Positions 31,001 to 46,195 of a stretch of DNA of 64,000 nt are shown here, piece by piece. The DNA is from Echinarachnius parma (Eukaryota > Echinodermata > Echinoidea > Clypeasteroida > Echinarachniidae), in assembly GCA_037951105.1 (NCBI GenBank), contig JBAMJV010008174.1, forward strand, positions 1 to 64,000, written 5' to 3'. A program made the translations under genes and the position numbers. Numbering within the stretch: the stretch's first letter is position 1; each line of letters begins with the position of its first letter. The notes beneath the pieces are model-generated. The model saw only the letters and a list, made by a program, of their open reading frames with translations, ran no database searches and was not told where the DNA came from.

Positions 31001-34000
31001 TATTGTTTTCATTTTTGTTTTATTAGTATCAAAGAAGACAAACTTGAACATTAATTTTATTGACCCCCTTCTCTCTTTCTGTACTAATGCAGGTGTCATT
31101 TGTATGGCACCTCTTGACCCCCGGGAAAGGTGCATCATTGTACCGATGTGCGAGACCCTTTTATGAACCATGACGCACCCTTCGTCAGAAAAAGTGACTC
31201 ACCATTAGGAAACGTTGACGCATATGTGACCGAACAGCCCAAAATGAGATACTCCTCGACATTCTTCATGTTTGAGTTACGTATACCATCTTGTTCTCCA
31301 TGTCTTAAGCTTTAATTTGATGTTTAAATCATAATTTTTGGTAGCTTGAGCACCGAGATACAACTATTTTAATGTGGAATAGATAAACGGCAGTGGAAAA
31401 AAAATACGGAGAAAATCGCTTTTAAAGAATACGGTACGGTTTGCTCAGGAACTCGTGTTGTCTTCATCTAAATAGCGCAAATGTCAGCAAAATTCACCAA
31501 GTCCAAGTCCATGGAAACGGTTAAACAATCACAGTGTAGTTAGCATAATAGACCCGTCTCCAATCGATATCCGCTTTTCGTGAAAACGCGGCTATTGATA
31601 TCACCCCGCGAGAAGACGGGGCGGACTTGGATGATTAGATCAGGGAGCGGCCGCTCGAGAGTTTTTCAGTCCGTCAGGCCATCCGACAAAGTAACATACT
31701 CTGAATTTAAAAAATAGCTTTCACATCGCGGCACAAACTTTTGAGACTTACGAGTCTTTTCATAGAGATAGTAAACGAGCAGGATGCAAAATAATGTCCA
31801 TTCCGGCGTCGATTAGGCGCGGCGCGTTACTACACAATGGACGGATTATAATAGTATAGGCGCGGTGTTCGATGCAGGGCCTGGGCGCGGCGTAGCGGGT
31901 ATTCAGCGGGGGATCGATGCGATCTGTCATTGCCGCCTATAAGCCTTACCCCTCCTCTATTATTTGGATGATCCACTGTGACAGCTTGGAACTAGTTATT
32001 TAGCACAAAAGAGTGAACTTCCGGGTTAAGGGTTGAGCCTGTGCTCATCGATTTACTAGTAATTACCATACAACATCCACACCATTACACACCGATGTTC
32101 TTTAGAAATCGGTGCAACACACGTACACCGAACCGTACATAGCCGCGCGCGCACATGTATAATAAACTATAGAAAGCCTACAATAACGATAAGCCAATGA
32201 ATGGCGAGCGGTTACTAGGGGGCGGAGCTTCGACGTCTTTCCGTTTAGCTCTTCGCATCGCTCGCTCGCGAAGCAAAAGCAAAACGAAAAAAGTAAATAA
32301 ACATGACTCCAGAAAAATGATAAAATTTCATATTTAGGTTTACTATTCTGGTCTGAAATTTTCACACATGATAGATTAAACTATGGAGAATCTTATAAGA
32401 CAAAAAAAATAAAAAATTGATTTTTTTTTTTCTCGTTTCATTACTTAATAGTCAATTTTCTCGGTTCGAGCAATCCCGACTTGTATCTCTTTTTGAGCTA
32501 GCCAAACACATATTTGAGTCAAAATTGTGACGCACCATTACATGAAAATGACGGTCCTATTGGACCTATTGACGAACCTTGTGACGCATCCATGGTAATG
32601 TGACCGACTATGACGCACACATGGGTCAGTGTTGTGACTGACCTATTGCTTCCATGATGGTACTGTGCGTCATCCATATGGGAGTACATGACGCATCCAT
32701 GACGCACCTTTCCCGGGGGTCAAGAGGTGCATCATACAAATGACACCTGCATAAGTTCACTAAAGTACAACGAAAATGTTTTACATGGCTCATAATGAAT
32801 TACACCAACTTACTTGGTTCATAAGGAAAAACAAACAAACATCATGACAGTATTTCCTTACCTCGATCACCAGTTCAAAGCCTTCTCTCTCCTTGATTAA
32901 GCCAGCAAAATACCTGTAAATAAAACAGATATGGTATAGATGAAATAAAAACTTTACTCTCCATATCAACTCAGTTCAAATGAAAGTGGACTTTCCACAG
33001 AAGTCTACAAAAAAGACTATATACAGGGATGTAAGTGGAGCTAAAAAAAAAATCCAGAAACTGGGGGTCCAGGGGGCGGTAGCCCCCTGGCGGGGTTGCA
33101 GGGGCAGCGCCCTTGCCCCATAGCAGCGCCCCTGCAGGAAAATTTTGCAAATTTGCCTTTGAACTTTGCAGTTTTTAGTAACATGATGAATAGGTTTTGA
33201 TTGTAATTTGTAATTACGGACACGTTTGTCGATCAAAAAAAAAAAAAAAAATTTAAAAAAAATAATAATAAATAAATAAATAAAAATAAATAAAAAATAA
33301 TAATAATAAATAAATAAATAAATAAATAAAAAAACAGAATTTTATAAAAAATCCGGATTTCCGTCAAAATCCGGAAAACTTACATCCCTGTATATATTAA
33401 GTGCCATTTTCCCCCAAAATTTTGTCAGGAAAAGAGCAGAAAACACATTTATGACATAATCAAGGTTCGCAGTTAAAGGAACCCTGTCCAACTCTGTCAA
33501 AAACCTGTCAAGGTTTCACTAAAATAGCAATGATACCTTCCAAGACAGGGTTTGAGCACACTTGTGACAAGCCAGGGTTTGCTGGCAAAGTTCACTTTTT
33601 AGTAAACATGGCTGTGCTGCCAAAACCTCACACATTTGTTTGATTTCAATGGATTGATCTAACTCATTAATTTACGAACAAACAAACATTGTAAAAGAAT
33701 GTGTAAGTACTATAACTTTTTTTTTTTTTTTAATCAACAATAATTGAGACTTTTACTGCAATTGTGACGTTACCTGGAGATGCCAAACTTGTGATCGATC
33801 TCGGCCTCGAATCCAACATTGCCCTTAGCCTTCCACATCAGCCAGAGCTTGAAGGCGTCGACCTTGCGTCCGCACTGTAATGACTTGTCCCCGGTGTCGT
33901 AGGACATATCGTAGAACTTATCCTGCTGGAACAGGTACGTTGCATTGGCAGCCATGGCCTGGGCCAGCAGGTTTTCCTGAAATTCAGAACAAAATGTTTT

Positions 34001-35723
34001 TTATTAAAAGCATGAAATTTCATCTGCATCAATGAGGCTTAGGTCTTTTGACCAAACATAATCTTTCCGCTTTTTACGTTACAAAAAACATAAACTCCTG
34101 ATTTTGCCTAAAGAAAATATTTTTACCCCAAATAAATGAGAAATAAACAAAAAATATTGCCCTCAAATTTGCAGAGTTTGAGACAATTTGCCCCAATATC
34201 TAAATTGCCTAAACTCTCTTGTACACCTGAGTTATTGATAATATTGGGAGTGTAAAGGTTTATCTATCTTGGGCCCCATTGCAGAAAGAGATACAATCAA
34301 TTGTAAGTTATGTAAGTTATGAAAATGTGCGCGTTTCAACCAAACAGGTTTGCACATTTAGTCACATGATCTAACTAACAATTAACTGTAACTAACAATT
34401 AACTGTAACTAACAATTAACTGTAACTTACAATTAACTGTAACTAACAATTAACTGTAACTTACAATTAACTGTAACTTACAATTAACTGTAACTTACAA
34501 TTAACTGTAACTTACAATTAACAGTAACTTACAATTAACTGTAACTTACAATTAACTGTAACTTACAATTAACAGTAACTTACAATTAACTGTAACTTAC
34601 AATTAACTGTAACTTACAATTAACTGTAACTTACAATTAACTGTAACTTACAATTAACTGTAACTTACAATTAACTGTAACTTACAATTAACTGTAACTT
34701 ACAACTAACTGTAACTTACAATCGCTTGTATCTCTTTCTTCAATACAAAGGTTGGGGTCTGATATCCTTCAGGAAGACACTTTATCCACATTTGCTGCTC
34801 TCAAACCTAGGTGTAGTAAATCAATACTTGGCTGGAATTTATTCTTTAAACCTATATCGTGGAAGTTTGGCCATTGACAGCCAAATTATTAAATAAATGC
34901 TCCATACTGCTTTGAGACTCCTATGAAGCAGCGCTATAGAAAGTTTACTAATTATCATCATCTGAAGGATATTATAATGAAAATAATCAAAATATAATAA
35001 TCAAAATAATCAAAATATAATATAAAAATATAATATAATCATAATATAATCAAAATCTTCACTATAGTGAAACCTGTTTCTACAAATTTGAGAAAATTGC
35101 AATTGAACCTGCTGAAAAAACAATGAAAATAATTTTAAAAAAATATATGTGATACTTCACAATCATATCTTTAAAAATATACCTAGCTATGCAATGAGTA
35201 AGGTATCATTTAACCCATTCCCTTCGAGTTTCTGAAATTCACATAGACTTTGTACACAACCCACCCAGTTCCCGTAGTAGAGGGGTTAAGAAACAATTAT
35301 TATGTGTAATTACATGGTACCTTTTTCTTTAAAATTACAAAAATTATGTTCATCATTTTTTGCATAAAATAAACTTGATTTAATACTAACATGTCCATTG
35401 AGCAGAAAAGCCGAGCACTGTAGCGGGGTACCCATCAGCTTGTGCTGACACCATGTGACAGAGTCGGCACGGTCGATGCCCTTGAGGTAGTGGCGGTGAG
35501 TCCGGGATAGCAGAGCACTGCCGCCCCATGCAGCCTGACAGAGAGAATGACAATGACAAGGTGCACATTTCATGAAAGGCTCTTAGCTAAGCCAAATAAC
35601 AGTTTCTAGTAAAAGGCTTATACTGAACTAGACAATGAGAAAGGAGTACCTTAAAACTCCGTGTATAAGACGCACCCGTGTATAAAACGCACCCCCAACT
35701 TTCACAGCAAAAAAAAAATAAAT

Positions 35724-35768
<45 letters not shown>

Positions 35769-38700
35769 TGGACACCCTGTATTTTTAAAAAAGACCCTGA
35801 AGTGCTTTTGGAATGCTTATACCACTGGTCTAGGGCAAATAGTGGTTAGTACACAAATTGCACATTTATTGAGCAGTAACTCTGGTGCTCATAAATATTC
35901 ATATGAATATTCATGAATATTCATGAGCACCAATATTCATTAAATATAATGCAATTTTCTAAATTTACTAACAACTATTTTTAATTATGAGCAAAATTTA
36001 TAACCACTGGTTAGAAAATTGCATATTTAATTAGTACTGCTGCTCACGAATGTATGAATATTCATTAGCAGCAGTATTACTGCTCAATAAACTTGCAATT
36101 TTTACATATGTAACCAATATTTTTTGTGTGAGAAAAAGGTATATCTTGCTGAATGCTACAACTAACAGCAAGCTCTTATCATGCCCTAAACCATGTGTAT
36201 ACACATTCAACATGACTACAGGGTGTCCCCCCCCCCCCAAAAAAAAACAAAAACAAAACAAAAAAACAAAAAAACATTTGCTATACCTGTGTATAAGACG
36301 CACCCCCCACTTTGAAATTTTTCCGATGGAAAAAAAGTGCGTCTTATACACGGAGTTTTACGGTAGATAGAGAGAAAACATTATCATGTTTGATAAAGAG
36401 ATATAATATAAGAGAATGAAGTGATAATGCAAACTTCCATGTGCCGAGTCATTGCCATAGGTCTGTACACACTTGACAGTACCCACAAGTAAATACAAAT
36501 CAATACGAATCAGAAAACTGAACAATTACTCAAATCTTTTCATGTTTCATAGAGCAAAAGAACCAAGAGAACCAACAAAGTTCCAAATGATGTTGGTACA
36601 CTCTTAACAGACAAAGTCACCATCAATGCCTTTTAAAGATATTGTCCACCTCTTGCAAGCCAGAGTTAAAAACTTGGTTCTTCTTGCATCATTTCAATTC
36701 TGTACTACTTTGAACTTTAAAATTTCACCAACTTGATCCTTGTGGTTACTGGAATGTTCTCCTAAACTTGAAGATGCCTTTAAAAGAAGGACGGCTACAT
36801 GTATCTTTAATACTCACATCCACATGGAACCAGATCTTGTGCTTGGCGCAGATGTCAGCCAGTTTGTCCAGAGGATCATAGGCTCCCAACACTGTGGTCC
36901 CACCTGTCCCAACCACTACTAGGGGAATCGTGTCCTGGAATGGAAGGGTTCAAATACAAATATTTCAATGTATATACATGCAATATAATTATGACAATAA
37001 TAATGATGTAATTAATAATAACAACAACAATAAAAGTAACAATAATAATAATAATAGTATTAAAGGGGTAGTTCAGTTTTGGTATAGAGGGCGCTGCACA
37101 AAATAATTATTTTGTGAGATAATTAAAAACTGAGTGTAAAAATTGAAAGAGCATACAATTTTAATGGCGGAATAAACTTTAAATAGTTTATTTGATCAAA
37201 ATTGGTTCAGAAATGGCTGAAATATCGATAAATAAATCCGATCGGAATAAATCTGGGCCCCAGATTAATTCGATGATTTAAACAAAACAAATTAAAATGC
37301 TTACACTTTTTCAAAAATTTTCGAAAGAGGTTTATAAATTGTTGTTGATGATCTCTCCATTTAATCATTATTTCAACATAACATCATATGCATAATTTTG
37401 AATGAAAAATGGTTGAAACCAATGCTTTTTTTAAAAGCGCCCTCTTGTGTTTTAATGGCTCTTTTTAAAGCTCGGCCTTAAGTACCAAAACTGTACTACC
37501 CCTTTAATATTGCTGTTTTGTGATTCCTTCTTCGTTTTAACCACACAAAAAACAATAGAAGCCCAAATCAGCTATTTGTGCTGAAGTACATAATGTCCAA
37601 CATATATGTATATTGCATAATTATTATGTAACCATAAACACATGTTCAAGATTATTGCATAAGTCAAATGCATACATATTGTCCAAAATATGTAAGTATT
37701 GCATAATTATTTCAAAGCCATACAATATATATCATTACCATAAACACATGTGCTTACCTCGAAGCTGTACAATATCATTGCATAAGTCGAAATCTTTGTA
37801 TATTGCATTATCATTTTCAAAGCCTAACAATGTACATAAATAATACATGCAATTCAATACCATAAACACATTAAACTACCTCGAAGCTGTACAAAGTCCA
37901 TTCTATAAGTCAATAAGTAAATTATAAATGGTAATATATGCAGCTGGCGAAGCTCTTCATCAGCATCATTGGTATTCAATTGGTACTTACCCTCGCTTTT
38001 GCATCCACAATGGCTGCCTCCAGCGCCTCAGGGATGATCCTTCCACTGTACGCAAAACCAAACAGAACCACGGAAACAAGAAAACTCGGATTTATACCCC
38101 CGAAGGGAAGAAAATACTTGTAAATTTCCACAAGAAAGTTTTTGTGTATAATATATAAATATGTGAGCAAGTGAAGAGATGTGTACTATCCCTTCAATTT
38201 GTTGGCATGCTTCCTTTGACTGATGGAAAATTCCTTGCGCAAAATGCCCTTCTCATGTCCATATTTTTGTTTTTTTACATTTATGGTGCTCCATATTGTC
38301 AGCTACAAGTATAATTTTGTTATTTTTCACCAACACATGAGATTGAGTCTCAGCGAACTCTGAACTTCAGTAAATCTACAAATAGGATTCTATTCCATGC
38401 AAGTCATTCATTTTGTACTTATTAAATAATTTATGAATTAATTTCATGCACATACAAACATGTTTATATATGAACTTCAGTTCCTACATGATGCTTTTAA
38501 TACTGAATTATTATACCAGAGTCTAAGATCATATTTTGAAGAAGGTGCAACGAATACAAATGTATACAGATATGACAATTATGTAATATAATCGTATCAC
38601 AATTTCTTCACTTTCATTTAATGATATACTATTTCACAATTTTTAAATAAAACAAAAGTACAATTGTGCACAAATATGAGAACATATATCATAAAGATAT

Positions 38701-41700
38701 GGTTACTTATGGTATGGTATCATAAATTTCAGTACTTGCAGATTGTTCACTAAAAATTTGTTTAGATTTTTGATCATATAGAGGGGAAATTATTGTAAAA
38801 ATATGATCAGATTCATATTACTGTTCGTCTAGCAATACTGGTTTACTCTCTGTTACCTTTCATCTGATTTGACCTTGATAACATTGTTTGTTCCTAATCC
38901 AAGGAATGAAGCACCTTTGAGAAATGAGTAGTGGCTCTGGAGGCAATGAAACAACATATCAAAAGTGATTATGATAATAAAAATACTACTACTAATAATA
39001 ACAAAATAAGAATAGTAGTAATAATAGTAATGATGATGATGTTGATAATAATAATGATAATAATAATAATAATAATAATAATACTAATAATACTAATAAT
39101 AAAAATAACAATAATAATAATAGAAGCCACCAGCTATCGAATCTGGCAGATTCTTCTTCAGGCATACAAAAGACAGTTTTCAGCAGTTTTTTAATAATAA
39201 TAATAATAATAATGATAATAACAAAATAAAAATTAGTTATGATTAAATCAAAGTAATCATATAAACTTGTAATGGTTCAACATCAGTAATATCAATATAA
39301 CAATATCATTCCAATTGCACATGGTCACCTCCTATCAAATTAGTTTTTAGGATTTATACTTATTTATTTTATTTTTTTAGATAAATGCAGTGGACCATTT
39401 GATTGGCCGCTATAGAGCTACCATAATGCTATGGTGGGCTATTGTTCACATTTGCATCTCATATTTTTTTTAAAGAAGGAAAAAAAAGGAGAAAAACTGG
39501 TACACTACCTGATCAGAAGCAAACAGGGTGAGTGGTTTGGAGTGGAAGTTACCCTCAGTTTTGTAGTTCTTGTTCTGTGTATACCTGGCAAGGTGGATTG
39601 CATACATGTTGGCTAGGGAGCCACCTGATGATCAAAGATGAGATAAAAGTACATTTTAAGATGTTCATATCTAAAACAAAAACAGATTGATCAATTAACC
39701 AAAGACTGGACAGAAATGACAGAAATGACATAAATGACCAAAACAGAAACGAGTCTTCATTGAGTCCATACCTGCCAAGATGGCATACATGTACATGTTA
39801 GCTACATGTAGGCCCTAGTGAACCACCTTTAGGACCAAGGATTGGATATATTGGAAATTTAATAAGATTGTCGTGATTAAAACAAACACAGGCTAACTAG
39901 TAATATAAAGGGAACCATCTGACTAAAGATTGGACAGAAATATATAAGATCTTCCTGATAAAACAAAATCAGATCCACTTGTAAAGGGTATAAGTTCATC
40001 CTTCCTAATTGGAGTATGTTAGTTAGGGAACCACCTGACCAACGTTTAGACAGCAATTAACTAGATCTTCATATCAAAAACAAAAAACGGATCAACGTTT
40101 AAAAGGTCCTTCATTGAGCTCATAACTACCAAGATGCATGGATGGAATACATGTTGCTAGGGAACCCATCCACCTGACCAAAGATTGGACAGAAATATTT
40201 TTGCTGGCCATTGCTAATTTTATAACACTTTAAAGGCTTTTGGACAATATTTTTATGCAATGCTCAAAATTAGCACAGGCCCACTGACTGGCCTGGGGCC
40301 AATAAAAATCATCTTTGGGCCATCAAATTTCATTGATTCTTTAAATTCCACTGGTCTGGGTGGGCAACTAAATATAACAGAAATTGTAATGTTTTTCTTT
40401 GTTTGGGGCCACCAGATTCAGATCTAATAACAGACATACTGAATTTTCAAATTATCACAATTTCATCCATGTCAGTGAGTGAGTGTGTGTGCATGCTTGC
40501 ATTTGCAGGGTTATGTGTATGTATGTGTGTGCTTGGTGTGTGTGTGTGTGTGTGTGTGTGTGCTTGGTGTGTGTGTGTGTGTATGTGTGTTAAATGAAAC
40601 ATTACACACATTTAAAATAAATCATATTAACAATAATCATATTATAACATATAAATTAAATTAAAACAAAAGAATGTGTAGTACTCTGAGTCTGTCCAAA
40701 ATTCAGATTTTGGTGGTCCCCTTGTAATATTAATACATTTCAAGATTTTCATTACTTCTCATTTAAAATAAAGGTATGAAAATGATCCCAAATGTACTCT
40801 CAGAACCACTTACAGGGTACGAAAATATGTATTGAAGTTCTAAATTAACAATAAAGGGTAATAATTATACAGGTCACTTCAATTTCAATGACACTTTAAA
40901 AAAACATAGTATTCAATCAAAAGCATATAAGAAAGATATTTTAAATTAGCTTGCCAAAGACATACATGTACATGTTCATATGTAGGTTGTTAACCTGTTT
41001 CCTACCAAATGTTGAATCCCTATAGAAATCATACAAGGCCACCAGGGTTTCCGTAGTCAATGAGTTAGTATTCCACACAGAAAGGCAGGAAGGGTTGTTG
41101 GGAATGCATCTATTGCAATGCGTTTATTGCACTCAGGATCACTACATCGTGAAGCAGAAATTCATGAGATTCTATTTCAAGGAGGCCTATAGATTCAATT
41201 GAAATAATTGAGCAACTAATGGACGGATGCAAATACGGAACTTCGTTGCTCTATAGATCTCTGCTATTAATTTCTTCTTTATAAATCTATCTCCCGTTTG
41301 TCATATCTCTGCTAGAGACAGACTGCTACGTACGGCAGTTTCAGATTTGATTACCACAATGCTCAATTGAATTAAAGTGCTTGAGGAAGTCTCTGCCCAT
41401 CCCAGCATTTCATTACGATCATTTAGCAACTAAAGAGACCTTGATTCAATGGCATCGCATGCTGCTAATGTTAGGTTATCAGATAATTTAAGGGCACATG
41501 TACAACTGATCTTGCGGGTAATATCTTTAAGTACATGCATGTATTCAGCAGACATCCCTCGCTTAAATATTGAATGAGGTTATCAAATTAATGTACCAAG
41601 TGGCAAACTTGTAGCACATAGGTTATCATAGCTAACTACCTCAATTGGGATGTATTTTTTAATAGTTTTCATTCCATCGTGCAGTTTTACTCAAAGATCA

Positions 41701-44700
41701 TTAAAGAATCTATTAGATTAATTAATAAATTTAATTAAAAACCATCACGCAATATTATTTGACATCCAATGATTGGCATTGCAGTGCATTATATATTTTA
41801 AAAAGGAGTACCGGTTTCCCAGAGTAATTATATGAGAAAAACCGGGGATTATTTTGGCCATGTAAGTACATGAGTACATCGAGTTGCGTCATGTGGCATG
41901 CAGAAGAATTTGAATGGAATTTTCCACTCCTAAATCAAATAGCAGATATGAAACACAATACATACTGGCAACATAATACTTAATACTTATTTGTCAATTG
42001 ATACCCATTTGTAAACTCATTCTTTGTATTTTTTCATAGCAATTTTCATAGCAATATGTAGTTATGATGATAACTCTATTTAAAGGGATAGTACAGTTTT
42101 GGTACAGAGGGCACTTCAAGAAATAATTAATTTGTGAGGTAATGAAAAACTAAGAGTAATACTTGGGAGAGCATGTGATTTCAAAGATAAAACAAACTTT
42201 ATTTAATCAAAATCAGTTCAGAAACAACAGAAATATCAAAAGATATATCGAATTGGAATAAATGTGGGACCCACATTTTGTTTGATAATTTCAGAAAAAT
42301 ATTGTTTGAATGCCTAAACTTTTTCGAAAAATAAACCAAAGATGTTTTTAAAAAGTTGTTGAACTTGTTGTTGAATCATTATTAAAACAAAAAAAGAAAA
42401 ACAGAAAAAGATTATTGTGGAGGCTTGTGTTATATTAGAATTTAAAAAAAAAATTTAAAGGAAGCTTGGAGTGCTTACCTGGACAGAATATACCGTCTCC
42501 TGTTTTGAATCCGCAGAGATCCCGCAGCTTTGCAATGACCTCCTGCTCCATCAGAGTGAAGACAGGAGCCACTTCATATGTGTACCTGACGGAGGGAGAT
42601 GAAAATAAAGTTTACATGCAAAAAAATGAATGCCATTTTCTTCTTTTCAAAGATAATCCTACCATCATATGTGTCTGTGTCTTTCAGTTTGGGTATAAAG
42701 TCGCAATGGGGGTTTAGTACATAGAGCACCAAAATCATAACAAATTGTCTTTGGCTGAAAATTTCAACTTTACGGAATCTGATACTTACATGTGTCATCT
42801 ACATTCTCTGAAAATTTCATGTCCTAATTTGATTGTTTTATACCGAAAATAATGATTTTTCTAAGCAACCTTCAATTCGGTTTCGGCCTGAAACTCGGTT
42901 TATCATCGCTGGCTGTTCATGATCGATCGTTTGTGCATTGATTGAGCGGCACTTCAATTCTATGCAGCTGAGCCCGAGCGGAAAGCGCTGTGATTGGTCA
43001 GACTGACCTGAATAGAGTTGTACTGGGTATGTACGTTGTGTTCATTTCCGGATAGCGTGCGCGACCTACTGTATAATACCGCATTGAATCGCGCCTTGTT
43101 ATGTAAATTCTGTAGCTAGCTTTTCCTCGCATTATCAAAGCGCATCGTGTGCAGCCTACCGCATCCTACTGTATTGAATCGCGCTGTGCGGCTTACCGGT
43201 ACCGGTACCTACCCTATTGAATGACATGGTACTTACGTGCATGCAGCGGTGGTTTATTGTATTCACATCAAAGCGCTCGATCGATTGTGAAAAATGAACG
43301 GTCAAACCGAGAATTTGTTCAACCGCTCGCTCGCTCTGTGAGGATGCTTTTCTGAATGGATGCGAAACTTTAGAAGCGATTTTCTCTGTTGTTTGACAAA
43401 TAGCTGAGCTCTGGTCCGCGTTATTAAATTGCGTTTTTCTTTCCTTCATGTCAATTATATATAGCAAGTTATATATCATTTTAAAGCTGAAATCCGAGAG
43501 AATTCAAAACACTAAAAATCTAAATTTTGATATTGCCGATGAATTACCCGAAGTGACAGAGGGGGACACATATGTGACCCGTCACAATGAGAAGAACCTA
43601 AAGTCGGATAAAAAATTGTCTGGATTTTTAGCTAGTTCGAATCAGCATTATCTAAGCTTTGATATGATATCAAGTTCGTCTCATAATGATTCTGCAACGC
43701 AGAGTTATTGACGTTTTTCTAAGGGTAATTTTTAACTATCTGAAAATTAAATGCAGAGAAAATCGCTCAACAAGTTTTACATCCGTTTCGAAAGTGAAAT
43801 TAGCTTCCTAAGCAGGCCATACGTGAACCGGTTGCATGAATAGAATGTCGTAGCAACCTTTATCCAATTTTCTTGAAAACTTGCATATCAGTAAAACAGT
43901 ATGACTTATGACAATATGACACTATGACAATAGCGAGCACTTTTATTTAACAAAAGGGGGTCCGCCCCCTGGACATGCACTCGTTATTGTTCGACTTATC
44001 AATACAGGCAGTGCAGCCATTCCTTTGATGTAACCATATCGCGATATATCGCGCGTGCAGTCCTTTTGAAAAATAAAGCTGCTACGGGGCGCGCCTCACA
44101 GAACGCGTACCCCGTCCAGCCACCGATCTCTATAGAAAAAACATTTCTATAGAGATCGGTGCGTACCGCACAAAGGGGTTGTTAAGAGGCGGAGCTTAAT
44201 ATCGATCGCTTTTAGGGGCAAAGAATTTTAGAAAGCAAACTTTTCAATCCCGCGAAAAACATACTTCAAAACTCTCCTTAATTTTCACCTTTCCACTAAA
44301 CATTTTAACTGGAAATGTTGCCTACCGGTTGAACAAATACCAGAGAAGGGACTGAGCCAATAATATTTTGGGGGACATTTGAATGGAATTTCAAATTAAT
44401 CGTGATTTCTGAGGTTCGACCTCGCGCGACTTTAGGCTCCTCTGAAAAAGACGGGGCACATATATAACACACAATCTCACAGGATCTCACAAAATTTGGA
44501 AAGTGCGTGCTCGACCAATCTTTCCACACCACATCCACGTTTACTTGTCCGACAAGGGAAAAAGTCAATTAGTTTTATTGGAATTTTTATTAAAGAATGG
44601 TTAAGCCTGTCACAACTAGACAGTACGGGATTATGGATTAACCTACATTCATATTTAGGAAAAAAAAAAAAAAAAAATTTTACTTTTTCTTGAGAAATGT

Positions 44701-46155
44701 ATTATTATTATCCATTTCATGCTCGGTGTTCATCTATTCTGTTTATTATTTTTAGTAAATATACTTCAACAAGAGACAAAAACGAGTCAATCGTTGCGTT
44801 TCTGCATACATTTAGAATATACTGGCAATAATTATTACTAGTAGATATATGCAAACATATTAATTAATTTTTTTTCTAAATCAATCAAATAAATGAATGA
44901 ATGATAATTGATTGCTCAATCAAATGAAACCTATATTTATACCAACGTTAGCATTATGGAGGAATTTCCATACTTGTAGGCATAGTCGGGGGGAAAAGAC
45001 CTGTCAATACAAAATGTAGTTCGATTGGCACAAAAGACAGTGAACAAAATAAATGAGTGCTCGGGGCGATTTCGCCCCCGAAATGCCATAATTTTTCATC
45101 TAGAGTTCAATTCAACACAAATTTTAGAGTGTTATATTCATGCATGCAAACATGAAAGTAGCCCCCGGAAAATACATTTGAATTGTTTTCCTTGACTCCC
45201 TCCCTCCTCATTTGTCTCTCATCTCTCCCGCTTCCCCCATTACCCTCTATCCTTGCCTCCCCCATCACTCCTCTTTCTCTATTTCATCCTCTTTCTCATC
45301 TCTTCTTCTCTTCTTATATATTTCCTGCCATCCGCTTCCTTGGTGTGACAATTGATGGCAGCGAGAAATTCCACATTTTTTCCCCCTGTCATGCTCTCAT
45401 TATATCACTTTATCGCAGTATACTTTTTTTGTAAGATCATGAATCTGTAAAATGCAATTCAACTCAATTTTGTATCGACCTTCCATTTCAAAAAATTATA
45501 ATTCCACTCACCAATTTCAGGTCGAAAGACCTTAGAACTACATAATGATGCAATATATATTTTGTTTTAATAAAAAAAGCCTGTTTTCCCCCATACTTTT
45601 GTGTTGCAATGAATTCATGATTATAAAAATCTGTTGGAACGTGAATTCGTGCTCTAGCTTTCGGGCTGAAATCCCGGATTTTCCTTCTCACTCACATCTG
45701 ATGATTAGGTCTACCGTAAAACTCCGTGTATAAGACGCACTTTTTTTCCGTCGGAAAAATTTCAAAGTGGGGGGTGCGTCTTATACACAGGTATAGCAAC
45801 AACAACAACAACAACAACAACAAACAAAAACAAAAAAATGTTGATTCGTGAGCAGCAGTACTAATTAAATATGCAATTTTCTAACCAGTGGTTATAAATT
45901 TTGCTCATAATTAAAAATAGTTGTTAGTAAATTTAGAAAATTGCATTATATTTAGTGAGTATTGGTGCTCATGAATATTCATGAATATGAATATGAATAT
46001 TTATGAGCACCAGTGTTACTGCTCAATAAATGTGCAATTTGTGTACTAACCACTATTTTTATGTGAGAAAATGATGTTGATGAATGCTACATTCAACATT
46101 AAGCTATTGTCATGCCCTAGACCAGTGGTATAAGCATTCCAACAGCACTTCAGGA

Positions 46156-46195
<40 letters not shown>

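Noticed and set aside
31645-31665. Adjacent NotI and XhoI sites (GCGGCCGCTCGAG), as in a cloning polylinker
   Set aside because: No other vector sequence surrounds them and they lie in the CpG-rich interior of a natural inverted-repeat element. A chance match is more likely than contamination.
45340-45390. [12 protein letters not shown] frame that looks like a LINE reverse-transcriptase motif
   Set aside because: The match is only a few residues long, sits at the end of a CT-rich tract, and no neighbouring RT motif exists in any frame.
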